In this document: positions 1 through 21,000 of the stretch, in pieces
How positions within the stretch are numbered: the stretch's first letter is position 1
Layout of the letters: every line of letters begins with the position of its first letter
Source: Prochlorococcus sp. AG-424-P23
Lineage (GTDB): Bacteria > Cyanobacteriota > Cyanobacteriia > PCC-6307 > Cyanobiaceae
Direction: 5' to 3'
Assembly (NCBI GenBank): GCA_003210135.1
Contig: QCNK01000008.1
Coordinates: forward strand, 1-63,803
Length of the DNA stretch: 63,803 nucleotides
Translations under genes and position numbers: made by a program
The notes under the pieces: model-generated
Seen by the model: the letters and a program-made list of their open reading frames with translations, nothing else
Told to the model about the DNA's origin: nothing
The model's database searches: none

Positions 1-567
<567 letters not shown>

Positions 568-585
568 TTAAATCAAAAACTTATT

Positions 586-741
<156 letters not shown>

Positions 742-791
742 TTACTAATTAAAGATTTATTCTAGTCACTGAAAATAATAATAGTTTATAT

Positions 792-4919
<4,128 letters not shown>

Positions 4920-4926
4920 TTAAGGA

Positions 4927-10163
<5,237 letters not shown>

Positions 10164-10400
10164 CCAAGAAAACCTGAGTTTATGTGAGATTTACTATTAA
10201 CTTTTAATCTACTTAAATTTTAAATGTTTAACTTTTATTTTAATTTGAAATCAATCATTAAATCATGATTTCAACAAAAAAATTAATTTAATAAGAGAAA
10301 TTAAAATTGATGCAAATGGTCAAAAACCATTTACTGAAAAGTTAAAGATAAAAAAATTAAGAAAAATTGCCAGTAATTTCTAATACTAGCAGCCGTCGTG
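10164..10400. other. rpoB leader / tatD-rpoB spacer with two dyads
   Basis: The 237-base spacer contains two perfect inverted repeats: GAAATCA (10247-10253) with TGATTTC (10266-10272), and AAATGGT (10314-10320) with ACCATTT (10326-10332, loop CAAAA). Read on the minus strand the second forms a short hairpin after tatD followed by a T-richer tail (GCATCAATTTTAATTT), so it could be a weak tatD terminator or processing site. Neither has a proper U-tract. I found no ORF of more than about ten codons with a start and no clear promoter match. Confidence 0.4.
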
Positions 10401-11195
10401 TCACATTAACAAGTCAAATTTAAACAAATCTTCAGCATTCTTGGATGACTGTTTAGCGATCGTAATTAATTTCGTAGATCTTAAATCTGCTATAAAATTA
10501 GCAACATTTTCAACAAATGCAGGTTCATTTCTTTTACCCCTATGTGGCACAGGAGCTAAGAAAGGTGAATCTGTTTCTATCAAGTATTTATCATTTGGAA
10601 CTATTTTGGCACACTCATGTATTTCATGAGCTTTTGGGAAAGTTACTATTCCACTAAAACTAATATAAAAACCAAGATCCAAGAATTGCTTCATTTCTTT
10701 TGGGGTTCCCGTCCAACAATGAAGTACACCTTTAGGACATTTTCCTTTGTTAGATAGGTCTTTACATATCTCGATCATTTCATTTGCAGCATCTCTGCAA
10801 TGGATAATTACAGGTAATTCAAGTTCATAAGCTAACTCCATTTGTGGAATAAGAGCATCAATTTGCTGAATTTTATTTTCACTTTTAAAAAAATCCAAGC
10901 CTAACTCCCCAATAGCAACAACTCTTCTATCTTCTTGAGCTGATTTTCTTAAAAGAGATTTGGAACTTTGTTCCCATTTTTTTGCTTCTAGCGGATGTAA
11001 ACCAACTGAATAGTAAATTTCGTTAAATTTATTAGATATTTTTTTCAACTCAGGAATTTCTTTCAATTCACAACAAGCATGCACTAATTTTTTTACACCT
11101 CTCGAACGCAATCTTAGAACAACATCTTCAAGATCTTTTTCAAAATTTTCAAATATTAAATGACAGTGGGAGTCTATGAGTTCTATATCGCTCAT
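10401..11195 (-). CDS. tatD: TatD-family metal-dependent hydrolase / DNase
   Basis: A 264-residue amidohydrolase-fold protein of the TatD family. Metal-binding residues are visible: HCH (H10, H12) at the N-terminus, the GELGLDFF strand, a HCRD motif, HCWTGTPKEM and the ETDSPFLAP motif near the C-terminus. Family members are 3'-5' exonucleases acting on DNA or RNA, linked to DNA repair. It sits 17 bases after rpsT and upstream of rpoB, an arrangement common in cyanobacteria. Family assignment is firm; the physiological substrate is not known from sequence. Confidence 0.93.
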   Translation of the reverse strand: MSDIELIDSHCHLIFENFEKDLEDVVLRLRSRGVKKLVHACCELKEIPELKKISNKFNEIYYSVGLHPLEAKKWEQSSKSLLRKSAQEDRRVVAIGELGLDFFKSENKIQQIDALIPQMELAYELELPVIIHCRDAANEMIEICKDLSNKGKCPKGVLHCWTGTPKEMKQFLDLGFYISFSGIVTFPKAHEIHECAKIVPNDKYLIETDSPFLAPVPHRGKRNEPAFVENVANFIADLRSTKLITIAKQSSKNAEDLFKFDLLM

Positions 11196-11212
11196 GATTT
11201 AGATCTGCCTTT

Positions 11213-11506
11213 TTACTTTGCGATAAGTGTAGTTTTTACAAACTTGTTAATTTTCGATTTTTTATTAGCCCCGTTATTCTTATGAAGAATATTTTTTTTA
11301 ACTGCTTTATCAATTAAGCTAAAAGCTTTATTAAGACTTGTTTTAACTAAATTTTTATTATCCTCGTTAGGGTCTTTTTTATATTTTTCGCAATTCTCAA
11401 ATGTTTTTTTGGTTAAAGTTCTGACCGTAGATTTATATGACTTGTTTATTAAACGATTTCTTTCGGCAATTTGTATTCTCTTTTTTGCTGATTTGTTATT
11501 GGCCAC
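11213..11506 (-). CDS. rpsT: 30S ribosomal protein S20
   Basis: A 97-residue, Lys/Arg/Asn-rich helical protein beginning MANNKSAKKRIQIAERNR, the S20 signature. S20 binds the 5' domain of 16S rRNA in early 30S assembly. It is the first gene of the rpsT-tatD-rpoB-rpoC1-rpoC2 string and is divergent from hisD with 117 bases between starts. A minus-strand TATGAT box at 11533-11538 is a reasonable promoter. Length and composition are normal. Confidence 0.97.
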   Translation of the reverse strand: MANNKSAKKRIQIAERNRLINKSYKSTVRTLTKKTFENCEKYKKDPNEDNKNLVKTSLNKAFSLIDKAVKKNILHKNNGANKKSKINKFVKTTLIAK

Positions 11507-11532
11507 AGAGGGTATATAAGTAGAAGATATTT

Positions 11533-11538
11533 ATCATA
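11533..11538 (-). promoter_or_regulatory. Candidate -10 box for rpsT
   Basis: TATGAT on the minus strand, which would place a transcript start about 20 bases before the rpsT ATG. No convincing -35 element is seen. Inferred only from hexamer similarity and position. Confidence 0.35.
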
Positions 11539-11567
11539 ACAAATTATTAGACTACTAATCAATAATA

Positions 11568-11573
11568 TATAAT
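11568..11573 (+). promoter_or_regulatory. Candidate -10 box for hisD
   Basis: A perfect TATAAT on the plus strand 50 bases before the hisD ATG, predicting a leader of roughly 40-45 bases. No strong -35 is visible. In so AT-rich a spacer the match alone is moderate evidence. Confidence 0.4.
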
Positions 11574-11623
11574 TTAATAAGGTATTAAATTGGGTTGAGC
11601 CTTTTAATTGAAAAATTAAGCAC

Positions 11624-12910
11624 ATGAAGATTATAAATAATAAAAAGGAAGCTATCGAAGAATTAAAAAGGATTTCTACAAGAACTAATTCAGAAAAAAA
11701 TCACAAGATAAATGCAACAGTTGAAGAGATTCTTCAAGAAGTTAAAGATTATGGAGATATAGCGGTAGAAAAATATACAAAAAAATTTGACGGTTTCAAC
11801 CCTGAACCTATGCAAGTTAGTGCTGATCATATAAAGAATGCATGGGATGAAATTGACAATAATTTAAAACGCTCACTTGAGGTAGCTTATAAAAGAATTA
11901 AAAAATTCCATGAGAAAGAAATTCCTCAATCTTTTACGATAAAAGGTCATTATGGTGACACAGTCCAAAGAAGATGGAGACCAGTTAAAAATGCAGGAAT
12001 TTATATCCCTGGAGGTAGAGCTGCTTATCCAAGCACCGTATTAATGAATGCAATACCTGCAAAAGTAGCAGGAGTTGAGGAAATTATAATGGTATCTCCT
12101 GGAAATAAAGAAGGGGAAATAAACAAAACAGTTTTAGCTGCAGCTCACTTATCAGGGATCAATAAAGTTTTTAGGATTGGAGGAGCTCAAGCAATTGGTG
12201 CTTTAGCTTTTGGCACAAATCAAATCAATAAGGTTGATGTTATTACAGGTCCAGGGAATATCTATGTTACTACTGCGAAAAAACTAATTTATGGCTCGAC
12301 AGGAATTGATTCTTTAGCTGGCCCAAGTGAAATTTTAATCATTGCAGATGAAACAGCTCAAAGTACTCATATAGCCTCTGATCTACTAGCTCAAGCAGAA
12401 CATGATCCTTTGGCTTCGTCAATACTTCTAACAACATCAAAGAACCAGGCAAAAGAAGTTTTAGAGGAACTTTATAAAAAAATAGATGATCATCCTAGAC
12501 AAGAAATTTGCATGCAATCAATAAAAAATTGGGGGTTAATTGTGATTTGCGAAAATTATGAATCATGTATTGAACTAAGTAATAACTTTGCTCCAGAACA
12601 TCTTGAAATTATAGCTATAGATGGGGAAAAGATCCTTGAAGGTATAGAGAATGCAGGAGCTATATTTTTAGGGAAATGGACCCCAGAAGCTGTTGGAGAT
12701 TATCTTGCTGGACCAAACCATACTTTACCTACATCAGGAAATTCTAGATTTAGTGGTTCTTTGGGAGTTGAAACTTTTATGAAAAATACTTCAATAATAG
12801 AATTTAACGAAGAAAGTCTAAAAGTTAATAGTATTGATATTATAAATCTTGCAAAAAGTGAAGGCCTTCATAGTCACGCGAACTCAGTACAAATAAGATT
12901 TGAAGATTAG
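11624..12910 (+). CDS. hisD: Histidinol dehydrogenase
   Basis: A 428-residue NAD- and Zn-dependent enzyme that oxidises L-histidinol to L-histidine, the last two steps of histidine synthesis. Visible motifs include the [21 protein letters not shown] block, the cofactor region [17 protein letters not shown], the Zn/substrate segment [19 protein letters not shown] with its catalytic His, and [15 protein letters not shown]. The gene stands alone, without other his genes, as is usual in cyanobacteria. Its TAG stop overlaps the convergent rpiA stop by four bases. Confidence 0.97.
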   Translation: MKIINNKKEAIEELKRISTRTNSEKNHKINATVEEILQEVKDYGDIAVEKYTKKFDGFNPEPMQVSADHIKNAWDEIDNNLKRSLEVAYKRIKKFHEKEIPQSFTIKGHYGDTVQRRWRPVKNAGIYIPGGRAAYPSTVLMNAIPAKVAGVEEIIMVSPGNKEGEINKTVLAAAHLSGINKVFRIGGAQAIGALAFGTNQINKVDVITGPGNIYVTTAKKLIYGSTGIDSLAGPSEILIIADETAQSTHIASDLLAQAEHDPLASSILLTTSKNQAKEVLEELYKKIDDHPRQEICMQSIKNWGLIVICENYESCIELSNNFAPEHLEIIAIDGEKILEGIENAGAIFLGKWTPEAVGDYLAGPNHTLPTSGNSRFSGSLGVETFMKNTSIIEFNEESLKVNSIDIINLAKSEGLHSHANSVQIRFED

Positions 12911-13620
12911 CTAACTCTTGAAGGAGAGTAAACAACTGGATTGTCATTTTCGATTTTACCGACCAGTACTTTGTCTGTTAGATCAACGAATAATCCGTTT
13001 TCTAATACTCCTGGAATATTGTTAATCCTCATTTCAATTTCCTTTGGATTCTTAATTCCATCATTAAATAATACATCTAGAATGAGGTTCCCTTGGTCAG
13101 TAACAACAGGGCCAGCTTTTTTGGTCGCCATTCTTAGAGAGGAAGTGCTATTCATTTCTAAAATTACTTCTTGAACTTGCTTCCAAGCATTTGGGAGAAC
13201 CTCTACAGGTAATGGAAAAGATTGATTTAAGTTTTGGACAAGTTTAGTTTCATCAACTACAATCAGCAATTGATTTGCTTTATATGCCACTAACTTTTCT
13301 CTAACATGGCATGCTCCCCCTCCTTTTATTAATTGAAATCCTGGATCAACTTCATCGGCTCCATCAATAGCTAAATCAATTTGAGAAACAGAAGATAAAT
13401 CGATAAGCGGAATATCCAGTTCGAGCGCTAAAACTTCTGATTGAAAGGAAGTTGCGACACCTCTTATATTTTTTAGTTTTCCAGAACGGATTTCATTAGC
13501 CAGGCTTCTTATCATGAGAGCAGCCGTAGATCCAGATCCTAATCCCAGAATCATGTCACTTTTTACTTCCCTTATTGCTGCATCAGCAACTGCTTTTTTC
13601 ATTTTAGTTTGTGAATCCAA
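12907..13620 (-). CDS. rpiA: Ribose-5-phosphate isomerase A
   Basis: A 237-residue isomerase interconverting ribose 5-phosphate and ribulose 5-phosphate in the Calvin and pentose phosphate pathways. Signatures: [23 protein letters not shown] and [13 protein letters not shown]. The chosen start is TTG (13618-13620), preceded by AGGGAAAAAG; an in-frame ATG at residue 7 is the alternative. The 3' end overlaps that of hisD by four bases in the convergent orientation. Confidence 0.96.
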   Translation of the reverse strand: MDSQTKMKKAVADAAIREVKSDMILGLGSGSTAALMIRSLANEIRSGKLKNIRGVATSFQSEVLALELDIPLIDLSSVSQIDLAIDGADEVDPGFQLIKGGGACHVREKLVAYKANQLLIVVDETKLVQNLNQSFPLPVEVLPNAWKQVQEVILEMNSTSSLRMATKKAGPVVTDQGNLILDVLFNDGIKNPKEIEMRINNIPGVLENGLFVDLTDKVLVGKIENDNPVVYSPSRVS

Positions 13621-13667
13621 AATCTTTTTCCCTAAAGGTTATAGATTATTAAATTTCAATGGGTGAT

Positions 13668-14798
<1,131 letters not shown>

Positions 14799-14915
14799 TT
14801 AACTAGCTGTAATTATATTTAATTACTAATTTAATTGAAGAAATATATTATTGTTGTTTTTTTGTTTACATCAAAAAAATACAAATTTTTTGAGTTTTTT
14901 TATGAAAAAAACTTT

Positions 14916-14953
14916 CTATGTGTGAAAATTATCTTAAATCAATTTACACATAG
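14916..14953 (+). promoter_or_regulatory. Large hairpin at the rimP start
   Basis: CTATGTGT at 14916-14923 is the exact reverse complement of ACACATAG at 14946-14953. After a two-base bulge the stem continues with AAATT (14926-14930) pairing AATTT (14941-14945), giving a 13-bp stem with a ten-base loop. It ends five bases before the rimP TTG, occupying the place where a ribosome binding site would be. No U-tract follows, so it does not look like a terminator. A translational control element or DNA operator is inferred. Confidence 0.5.
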
Positions 14954-14958
14954 CAAAT

Positions 14959-15426
14959 TTGAATAAAGAAAAAAAAAGTAGTCTTGAAAAGTTATTAAAA
15001 AAAGTTGCCAGCGAATGGAATTTCCAAATCTATAGCTTAAATCTAAAAACAAATCATAATCCAATTGTTATTGAAATCACTATAAAAAAAACTAATGGAG
15101 ATGATATTTCATTAGATGATTGTGCTTTATTTAATAACCCAGCATCTGAAGTAATAGAGAATTCAAATCTTTTAAATTGTTCATATGTCTTAGAAATTAG
15201 TAGTCAAGGGGTCAGCGATGAATTAACCTCAGAAAGAGACTTCAAAACCTTTAAGGGTTTTCCAGTTAATGTTGAGTTAAACCAGAAGAATTCAAAAATA
15301 AAATTCCTAAGCGGTTTACTTTATGAAAAGTCTAAAGATTATTTAGCCATTAACATAAAGGGAAAGATAAAAAAAATCCCTTTTAATGAAGTACTAAAGA
15401 TTAGTCTTTCTACATTAAAAGATTAA
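14959..15426 (+). CDS. rimP: Ribosome maturation factor RimP
   Basis: A 155-residue protein of the RimP (YhbC/DUF150) family, needed for 30S maturation. The pattern is normal: a helical start, a central [16 protein letters not shown] segment, then [30 protein letters not shown] matching the family GLDRPL region in degenerate form. It is the first gene of rimP-nusA-ylxR-infB, the conserved bacterial order, which supports the assignment. The start is TTG at 14959; no Shine-Dalgarno is seen and a strong hairpin lies immediately upstream. It is more diverged than most RimP proteins, as in other marine picocyanobacteria. Confidence 0.9.
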   Translation: MNKEKKSSLEKLLKKVASEWNFQIYSLNLKTNHNPIVIEITIKKTNGDDISLDDCALFNNPASEVIENSNLLNCSYVLEISSQGVSDELTSERDFKTFKGFPVNVELNQKNSKIKFLSGLLYEKSKDYLAINIKGKIKKIPFNEVLKISLSTLKD

Positions 15427-15461
15427 TTATTTTCAACCATTATTCAATTTTCCCATCATAG

Positions 15462-16865
15462 ATGGCATTAGTTATTCTCCCAGGTTTAAACAATCTTATT
15501 GAAGATATTAGTGAGGAAAAAAAGTTACCTCCTAATATCGTAGAACTAGCCTTACGCGAAGCACTTTTAAAAGGATACGAAAAATATAGAAAAACTTTTT
15601 ATATTGGAGTTAATGAAGATCCATTTGATGAAGAATATTTCAGTAATTTTGATGTTGGATTAGATCTAGAAGAAGAGGGTTATAGGATATTGTCGAGTAA
15701 AATAATTGTTGAAGATGTTGAAAGCGAAGATCATCAAATATCTCTAGCAGAAGTTACACAAGTGGCTGATGATGCGCAAATAGGTGACACAGTTGTTCTA
15801 GACGTTACTCCAGAAAAAGAGGATTTTGGGCGAATGGCTGCTTCTACAACAAAGCAAGTTTTAGCCCAAAAGCTAAGAGATCAACAAAGGAAAATGATCC
15901 AGGAGGAATTTGCTGATTTAGAAGATCCTGTTTTAACTGCAAGAGTTATAAGATTTGAAAGGCAATCAGTCATTATGGGAGTAAGCTCGGGTATTGGAAG
16001 ACCTGAAGTTGAGGCCGAACTTCCTAAAAGAGATCAATTGCCAAATGATAATTATAGAGCGAATGCAACTTTTAAAGTATTTTTGAAAGAAGTTAGCGAA
16101 ATAGCTAGAAAAGGACCACAACTTTTTGTAAGTAGAGCAAATGCTGGTTTAGTGGTTTATTTATTTGAAAATGAAGTGCCGGAAATTCAAGAGGGTACTG
16201 TAAAAATAGTTGCTGTTTCCAGAGAAGCAAACCCTCCTTCAAGAGGTGTTGGACCAAGAACAAAAGTTGCTGTTGACAGTGTAGAACAAGAAGTGGATCC
16301 TGTTGGTGCATGTATTGGAGCCAGAGGAGCCAGAATTCAACAAGTAGTTAACGAACTTAGAGGAGAAAAAATTGATGTTATTAAATGGTCATCTGATCCA
16401 ATTCAATATATTTTAAACTCTTTAAGTCCTGCGAAAGTCGATATGGTAAGACTAGTTGACCCAGCTGGACAACATGCGCACGTACTAGTTCCTCCCGATC
16501 AATTAAGTCTGGCAATTGGCAGAGAAGGTCAAAATGTCAGACTTGCCGCAAGATTAACTGGTTGGAAGATTGATGTCAAAAATTCGCATGAATACGATCA
16601 AAAAGCAGAAGATGCTGCAGTCTCTGAATTAATCATTCAAAGGGAAGATGAAGAAAATCTCCAGCGGGAAGCTGAGCTAAGATTAGAAGCAGAACAAGCT
16701 GAGCGCGCTGCAGAAGATGCAAGATTAAGAGAGCTTTATCCACTTCCTGAAGATGATCAAGAATATGAAGAAGAACAATATGAAGAAGAAGCCTTCTCAG
16801 AGAATGATCAATTTGAGACAGTTCAAAATAATGAAATATCAAACAAAGAGGAGAGAAAGCGGTGA
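15462..16865 (+). CDS. nusA: Transcription termination/antitermination factor NusA
   Basis: A 467-residue NusA: N-terminal RNA-polymerase-binding domain (about 1-125), S1 domain (about 135-200), then two KH domains with VGACIGARGARIQ and LAIGREGQNVRLAARLTGW. The C-terminus is a Glu-rich tail (AELRLEAEQAERAAEDARL then long acidic runs) instead of the acidic repeats of enterobacteria. It controls pausing and termination. The stop overlaps the ylxR start (GTGA), indicating translational coupling. Confidence 0.97.
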   Translation: MALVILPGLNNLIEDISEEKKLPPNIVELALREALLKGYEKYRKTFYIGVNEDPFDEEYFSNFDVGLDLEEEGYRILSSKIIVEDVESEDHQISLAEVTQVADDAQIGDTVVLDVTPEKEDFGRMAASTTKQVLAQKLRDQQRKMIQEEFADLEDPVLTARVIRFERQSVIMGVSSGIGRPEVEAELPKRDQLPNDNYRANATFKVFLKEVSEIARKGPQLFVSRANAGLVVYLFENEVPEIQEGTVKIVAVSREANPPSRGVGPRTKVAVDSVEQEVDPVGACIGARGARIQQVVNELRGEKIDVIKWSSDPIQYILNSLSPAKVDMVRLVDPAGQHAHVLVPPDQLSLAIGREGQNVRLAARLTGWKIDVKNSHEYDQKAEDAAVSELIIQREDEENLQREAELRLEAEQAERAAEDARLRELYPLPEDDQEYEEEQYEEEAFSENDQFETVQNNEISNKEERKR

Positions 16866-17143
16866 TCCCAAAAAATCCTGTTATGCGTATATGCATTTCA
16901 TGTAGAAAAACATATGACAGGAAAAATCTTTTAAAGATTACTAAAGACCATAAGCAAGGTATTCTGTTTCATAAGGGAATGGGACGGTCAGCTTACATTT
17001 GCCAATCAAAAACATGTTACTCAGATTCAAAGATTAAAAAAAAGCTTCAAAAAGCGTTGAAAACAGATTTAGAACCTGAATTTATTGAAATTTTTGAAAA
17101 AGAAATTAAAACATATAATGACTATCCCAATAAGGGAATATAA
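16862..17143 (+). CDS. ylxR: YlxR-family (DUF448) RNA-binding protein
   Basis: A 93-residue basic protein with the family motif MRICISCRKTYDRKNLLKI and the GMGRSAYIC segment. YlxR (RnpM) proteins lie between nusA and infB in many bacteria; some bind RNase P RNA. The start is GTG at 16862, overlapping the nusA stop by four bases. Length is normal. The role in cyanobacteria is not established. Confidence 0.9.
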   Translation: MIPKNPVMRICISCRKTYDRKNLLKITKDHKQGILFHKGMGRSAYICQSKTCYSDSKIKKKLQKALKTDLEPEFIEIFEKEIKTYNDYPNKGI

Positions 17144-17191
17144 TGATACTAAATCCTCTTTAATTATTAAAAAGAGTACAAATCAGATTAA

Positions 17192-20100
17192 ATGACTATC
17201 AGCGATAAAATCAGAATTTACGAACTTTCCAGAGACTTAAATCTGGAAAATAAAGATATATTGGATGCTGCTCAAAAACTATCAATTACAGTAAAAAGTC
17301 ATAGCAGTTCTATTAGTGCTGAAGATGCAAAGAAAATAAAAAATCTTATTACTAAAAAGAATTCAGATAAACAAATACTTTCTATAAATAAATCTTCAAT
17401 AAAAAAAGATAATTACAAACAAAAGAAAGAAGATAAATCTCCTGTTATCTCTCCTTTAAAAGGGAAACCTACTAACGAAAATTTAATCAAACAGTCATTA
17501 TTAACTAAACCTCTTAATAAGCCAGAGAGTCCTAAAGTAAATTCAAAGCAAATTAAAAATCCTAATAAACCCAACATAATTCACAGTTCACGATCTCTAG
17601 AAAATATTAAAAATCAAAGTACAAATACTAAATCTTCGCAGAATTTCAATCAAGATACAAAAACTTTAAAAAAAAATACAACTCCGCCCATCAATAGTCC
17701 CTCAAAACCTCCAATTCAACTAATTGCTAAACCCAAAAATATAAGCAATTTCAAATCTAATGAATCTTCAAAAAACATCTCCAATTCTTTAGATAAAAGA
17801 CAACTATCAAAAAAACCTGATCAAAATATAAACAAACCCAAACCAAAAAATTTTAATAATAGAAACACTCCTGAACTCGTAGGCGCTCCGATAAGAAGAG
17901 ACGATCCCAATAAGAAAAATATTTCTTTTAAACAAACTATCTCAAACAGACCAGGTGTTCCAAATAGACCTGGCTCTTTTAATAGACAAGTCAATCCAAA
18001 TAGACCTGGCGCTCCAAATAGACCTGGCGCTCCAAATAGACCTGGCACGCCAAATCGTACTGGATTAAGGAATAAACCATCTGATCAAGCCAGACCTGGC
18101 TCTTTTAATAGACAAGTTAATCCGAATAGACCTGGCATGCCCAACAGGCCTAGTTCAAAATTTAATGGTCAAAAGTCGACTGGAATTAGAAAACCAGTAT
18201 CACCTAATGAACTTTTGCAACTTCAAAAAACTAATAAACCTGAAAAAGATAAACAAGTTGTAAAAAATAAGGATAAACAAAATATTGAGTCACCTAAACA
18301 CAAGGCAAAAGCTCCTGCTAATCGACCTAATGCTGCCCCAAATTCTAAAAAACCTGGTCATAAAGGATTTTCAAATAATTCAAAAAAACCAGGAAGGACA
18401 GATTGGGATGATAGTGCAAAACTTGAAGCATTAAGAAATAAGAATCCCCAGAAACAAAGACAGAAAGTTCACATTATAGGGGATAATGATGATTCATTAA
18501 CATCCGAAACTAGTGGATATTCAGGCGAGAAAATTTCAATATTATCAGCTAGTTTGGCTCGACCAAAGAAAGATAAATCTGAGGAATCTAAATCTCAAAA
18601 ATCTGTAAAACAATTCAAAAAAAAGAAAAAAGAGACCACAAGACAAAGGCAGAAAAGAAGAGCAATGGAATTAAAGGCTGCCAAAGAGGCCAAACAAATA
18701 AGACCTGAAATGATAATAGTTCCCGAAGATAATTTAACAGTTCAAGAATTAGCTGATAAATTAAGTTTAGAAAGTTCTGAAATAATCAAATCTCTTTTCT
18801 TCAAGGGTATAACAGCGACTGTAACTCAATCACTTGATTTAGCAACTATCGAAACAGTGGCAGAAGAATTTGGGGTGCCAGTTTTGCAAGATGATATACA
18901 AGAGGCTGCAGAGAAGACAGTAGACATGATTGAATCTGAAGATCTTGATAGCCTGATAAAAAGACCCCCTGTTATTACAGTTATGGGTCACGTAGATCAT
19001 GGGAAAACAAGTCTTTTGGATTCCATCAGAGAATCCAGGGTAGCTTCGGGAGAGGCAGGAGGGATCACGCAACATATAGGTGCTTATCAAGTCGAATTTA
19101 AACATGAATCTAAAAAGAAAAAATTGACTTTTCTTGATACTCCTGGCCATGAAGCCTTTACCGCAATGAGAGCAAGGGGTACTAAAGTTACTGATGTAGC
19201 AGTACTTGTAGTAGCGGCAGATGATGGCTGCAGACCACAAACACTTGAAGCTATTAGTCATGCAAGAGCTGCAAAAGTACCAATTGTTGTTGCAATAAAT
19301 AAAATTGATAAAGAAGGGGCTTCACCAGAAAGAGTCAAACAAGAACTATCAGAAAAAGATTTAATTGCTGAAGATTGGGGAGGAGATACGGTCATGGTTC
19401 CAGTAAGTGCGATAAAAAAACAAAATATTGATAAATTGCTAGAAATGATTTTATTAGTTTCAGAAGTAGAAGATTTACAAGCTAACCCTGACAGATCGGC
19501 CAAAGGTACAGTTATTGAAGCTCACTTAGACAAAGCCAAAGGCCCTGTAGCTACTTTATTAGTACAAAATGGGACCTTAAAATCTGGGGATGTTTTAGCT
19601 GCAGGTTCAGTTCTCGGAAAAATACGAGCAATGGTTGATGAACATGGTAATAGAATCAAAGAAGCAGGGCCATCATTTCCAGTGGAAGCTTTAGGTTTCA
19701 GTGAAGTCCCAACTGCAGGAGATGAATTTGAAGTCTACTCTGATGAGAAGACTGCTAGAGCTATTGTCGGAGATAGAGCCACAGATGCTAGAGCTACAAA
19801 ATTAGCTCAGCAAATGGCCTCTAGAAGAGTTAGCTTATCTTCTTTATCAACTCAAGCAAATGATGGAGAATTAAAAGAATTAAACTTAATCCTAAAAGCT
19901 GATGTTCAAGGTAGTGTTGAAGCTATTTTGGGATCATTAGAACAATTACCAAAAAATGAAGTTCAAGTCAGAGTTCTTCTTTCTGCTCCTGGAGAAATAA
20001 CTGAGACAGATATAGATCTCGCTGCTGCATCAGGATCAGTCATCATTGGGTTTAATACATCATTAGCATCCGGAGCAAAGAGAGCAGCTGATGCTAATGA

Positions 20101-20488
20101 TGTTGATATAAGAGAATACGAAGTAATCTATAAACTATTAGAGGATATTCAGTTGGCTATGGAAGGTCTACTTGAACCTGATCTTGTAGAAGAATCATTA
20201 GGTAAAGCCGAAGTCAGGGCTACTTTTGCCGTTGGTAAAGGAGCCATCGCAGGCTGTTTTATACAAACCGGCAAATTACAACGAAATTGTTCTCTAAGAG
20301 TAATTAGATCGGATAAAGTAATTTTTGAGGGTAATTTAGACTCACTAAAAAGATCTAAAGATGATGTAAAAGAAGTAAATACGGGATTTGAATGCGGAGT
20401 TGGTTGCGATAAATTCTCTTCTTGGAATGAGGGAGACATAATCGAAGGGTTCAAATTTGTAACTAAAAAGAGAACATTAAAACAATAA
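17192..20488 (+). CDS. infB: Translation initiation factor IF-2
   Basis: A 1098-residue IF-2. Residues 1-50 form the IF2_N helix-rich domain and about 60-470 is a disordered Lys/Asn/Pro-rich linker that includes tandem PNRPGA hexapeptides coded by 17940-18150. A second IF2_N domain is near 510-560. The G domain begins with GHVDHGKTS at 599-607, followed by DTPGHE near 648 and NKID near 702, then domains II-IV. IF-2 delivers fMet-tRNA to the 30S subunit. The linker is long but typical of cyanobacterial IF-2. Confidence 0.98.
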   Translation: MTISDKIRIYELSRDLNLENKDILDAAQKLSITVKSHSSSISAEDAKKIKNLITKKNSDKQILSINKSSIKKDNYKQKKEDKSPVISPLKGKPTNENLIKQSLLTKPLNKPESPKVNSKQIKNPNKPNIIHSSRSLENIKNQSTNTKSSQNFNQDTKTLKKNTTPPINSPSKPPIQLIAKPKNISNFKSNESSKNISNSLDKRQLSKKPDQNINKPKPKNFNNRNTPELVGAPIRRDDPNKKNISFKQTISNRPGVPNRPGSFNRQVNPNRPGAPNRPGAPNRPGTPNRTGLRNKPSDQARPGSFNRQVNPNRPGMPNRPSSKFNGQKSTGIRKPVSPNELLQLQKTNKPEKDKQVVKNKDKQNIESPKHKAKAPANRPNAAPNSKKPGHKGFSNNSKKPGRTDWDDSAKLEALRNKNPQKQRQKVHIIGDNDDSLTSETSGYSGEKISILSASLARPKKDKSEESKSQKSVKQFKKKKKETTRQRQKRRAMELKAAKEAKQIRPEMIIVPEDNLTVQELADKLSLESSEIIKSLFFKGITATVTQSLDLATIETVAEEFGVPVLQDDIQEAAEKTVDMIESEDLDSLIKRPPVITVMGHVDHGKTSLLDSIRESRVASGEAGGITQHIGAYQVEFKHESKKKKLTFLDTPGHEAFTAMRARGTKVTDVAVLVVAADDGCRPQTLEAISHARAAKVPIVVAINKIDKEGASPERVKQELSEKDLIAEDWGGDTVMVPVSAIKKQNIDKLLEMILLVSEVEDLQANPDRSAKGTVIEAHLDKAKGPVATLLVQNGTLKSGDVLAAGSVLGKIRAMVDEHGNRIKEAGPSFPVEALGFSEVPTAGDEFEVYSDEKTARAIVGDRATDARATKLAQQMASRRVSLSSLSTQANDGELKELNLILKADVQGSVEAILGSLEQLPKNEVQVRVLLSAPGEITETDIDLAAASGSVIIGFNTSLASGAKRAADANDVDIREYEVIYKLLEDIQLAMEGLLEPDLVEESLGKAEVRATFAVGKGAIAGCFIQTGKLQRNCSLRVIRSDKVIFEGNLDSLKRSKDDVKEVNTGFECGVGCDKFSSWNEGDIIEGFKFVTKKRTLKQ
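17940..18150 (+). repeat. Tandem 18-base repeats coding PNRPGA hexapeptides in IF-2
   Basis: At least four successive units of about 18 bases (pattern CCAAATAGACCTGGCGCT) encode [12 protein letters not shown]. The cluster is flanked on both sides by a longer near-identical unit ([15 protein letters not shown]) at about 17967-18012 and 18092-18135. The DNA itself is repeated, not only the protein, so recent slippage or duplication is likely, and copy number may vary between strains. Confidence 0.85.
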
Positions 20489-20504
20489 CTAAGTATTTAA
20501 ATTG

Positions 20505-20741
20505 TTAATCTTTATTCCTGTCTAAAAATAATAAAGTAGGAAATAGTATACAAGCAACCAATTGTATAAAGAGATTATTCACCTGTAAATCACTTCCACT
20601 TGCACTTTTAGAGAGCATTATTAGAAGACCCAAAAATGCAGAACCACTAAAAGCTATCCACAATATTCTCCTTAATCCTTTGAAAGGAGTCTGGGTTTCT
20701 TTTAATAATTTCTTCTTTAATTCAGGATCTATTTTGGACAT
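20505..20741 (-). CDS. DUF3493 small membrane protein (LPA1-like)
   Basis: A 78-residue protein with a soluble N-terminus (KKKLLKETQTPFKGLRRILWI) and two hydrophobic stretches (about 28-46 and 55-72). This matches DUF3493, which is also the C-terminal region of the plant LPA1/REP27 proteins involved in photosystem II assembly and repair. The gene is convergent with infB, 16 bases between stops. A role in PSII biogenesis is inferred from the plant homologues and has not been shown for this short form. Confidence 0.75.
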   Translation of the reverse strand: MSKIDPELKKKLLKETQTPFKGLRRILWIAFSGSAFLGLLIMLSKSASGSDLQVNNLFIQLVACILFPTLLFLDRNKD

Positions 20742-20796
20742 AAATTCTTAAAAATATTAATTTAAGTCTATAAGAAATACTCTTTTTTTTAATTTT

Positions 20797-20868
20797 GCCG
20801 ATGTAGCTCAGCGGTAGAGCAACTGTCTCGTAAACAGTAGGTCGTTGGTTCAATTCCAATTATCGGCA
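20797..20868 (+). tRNA. tRNA-Thr (anticodon CGU)
   Basis: A complete 72-base cloverleaf. Acceptor arms GCCGATG (20797-20803) and TATCGGC (20861-20867) pair with one G-U; the D arm has GCTC...GAGC; the anticodon stem ACTGT/ACAGT encloses loop CTCGTAA with anticodon CGT at 20829-20831; the T arm is TTGG-TTCAATT-CCAA. The discriminator is A and CCA is not encoded. It reads ACG threonine codons. Confidence 0.97.
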
Positions 20869-21000
20869 TTATAAGCAAATTAATCATACAAATAGCTTAT
20901 TAACTTATGTATATAAATTCTACTTGAAAAGCATTTAAATAAATATTAAGAAAGTAAATTATACATATATTAAATTGTCAGGAACAAACGGCATAAAGTA

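Noticed and set aside
18839..19503. Open frames of 140 and 81 codons antisense to infB
   Set aside because: They lie inside the conserved IF-2 G domain on the opposite strand, have low-complexity or odd composition and no RBS; shadows of a real gene.
20797..20868. tRNA-Thr as an integration (att) site of a genomic island
   Set aside because: No second copy of the tRNA 3' end was found in the window and no integrase is adjacent.
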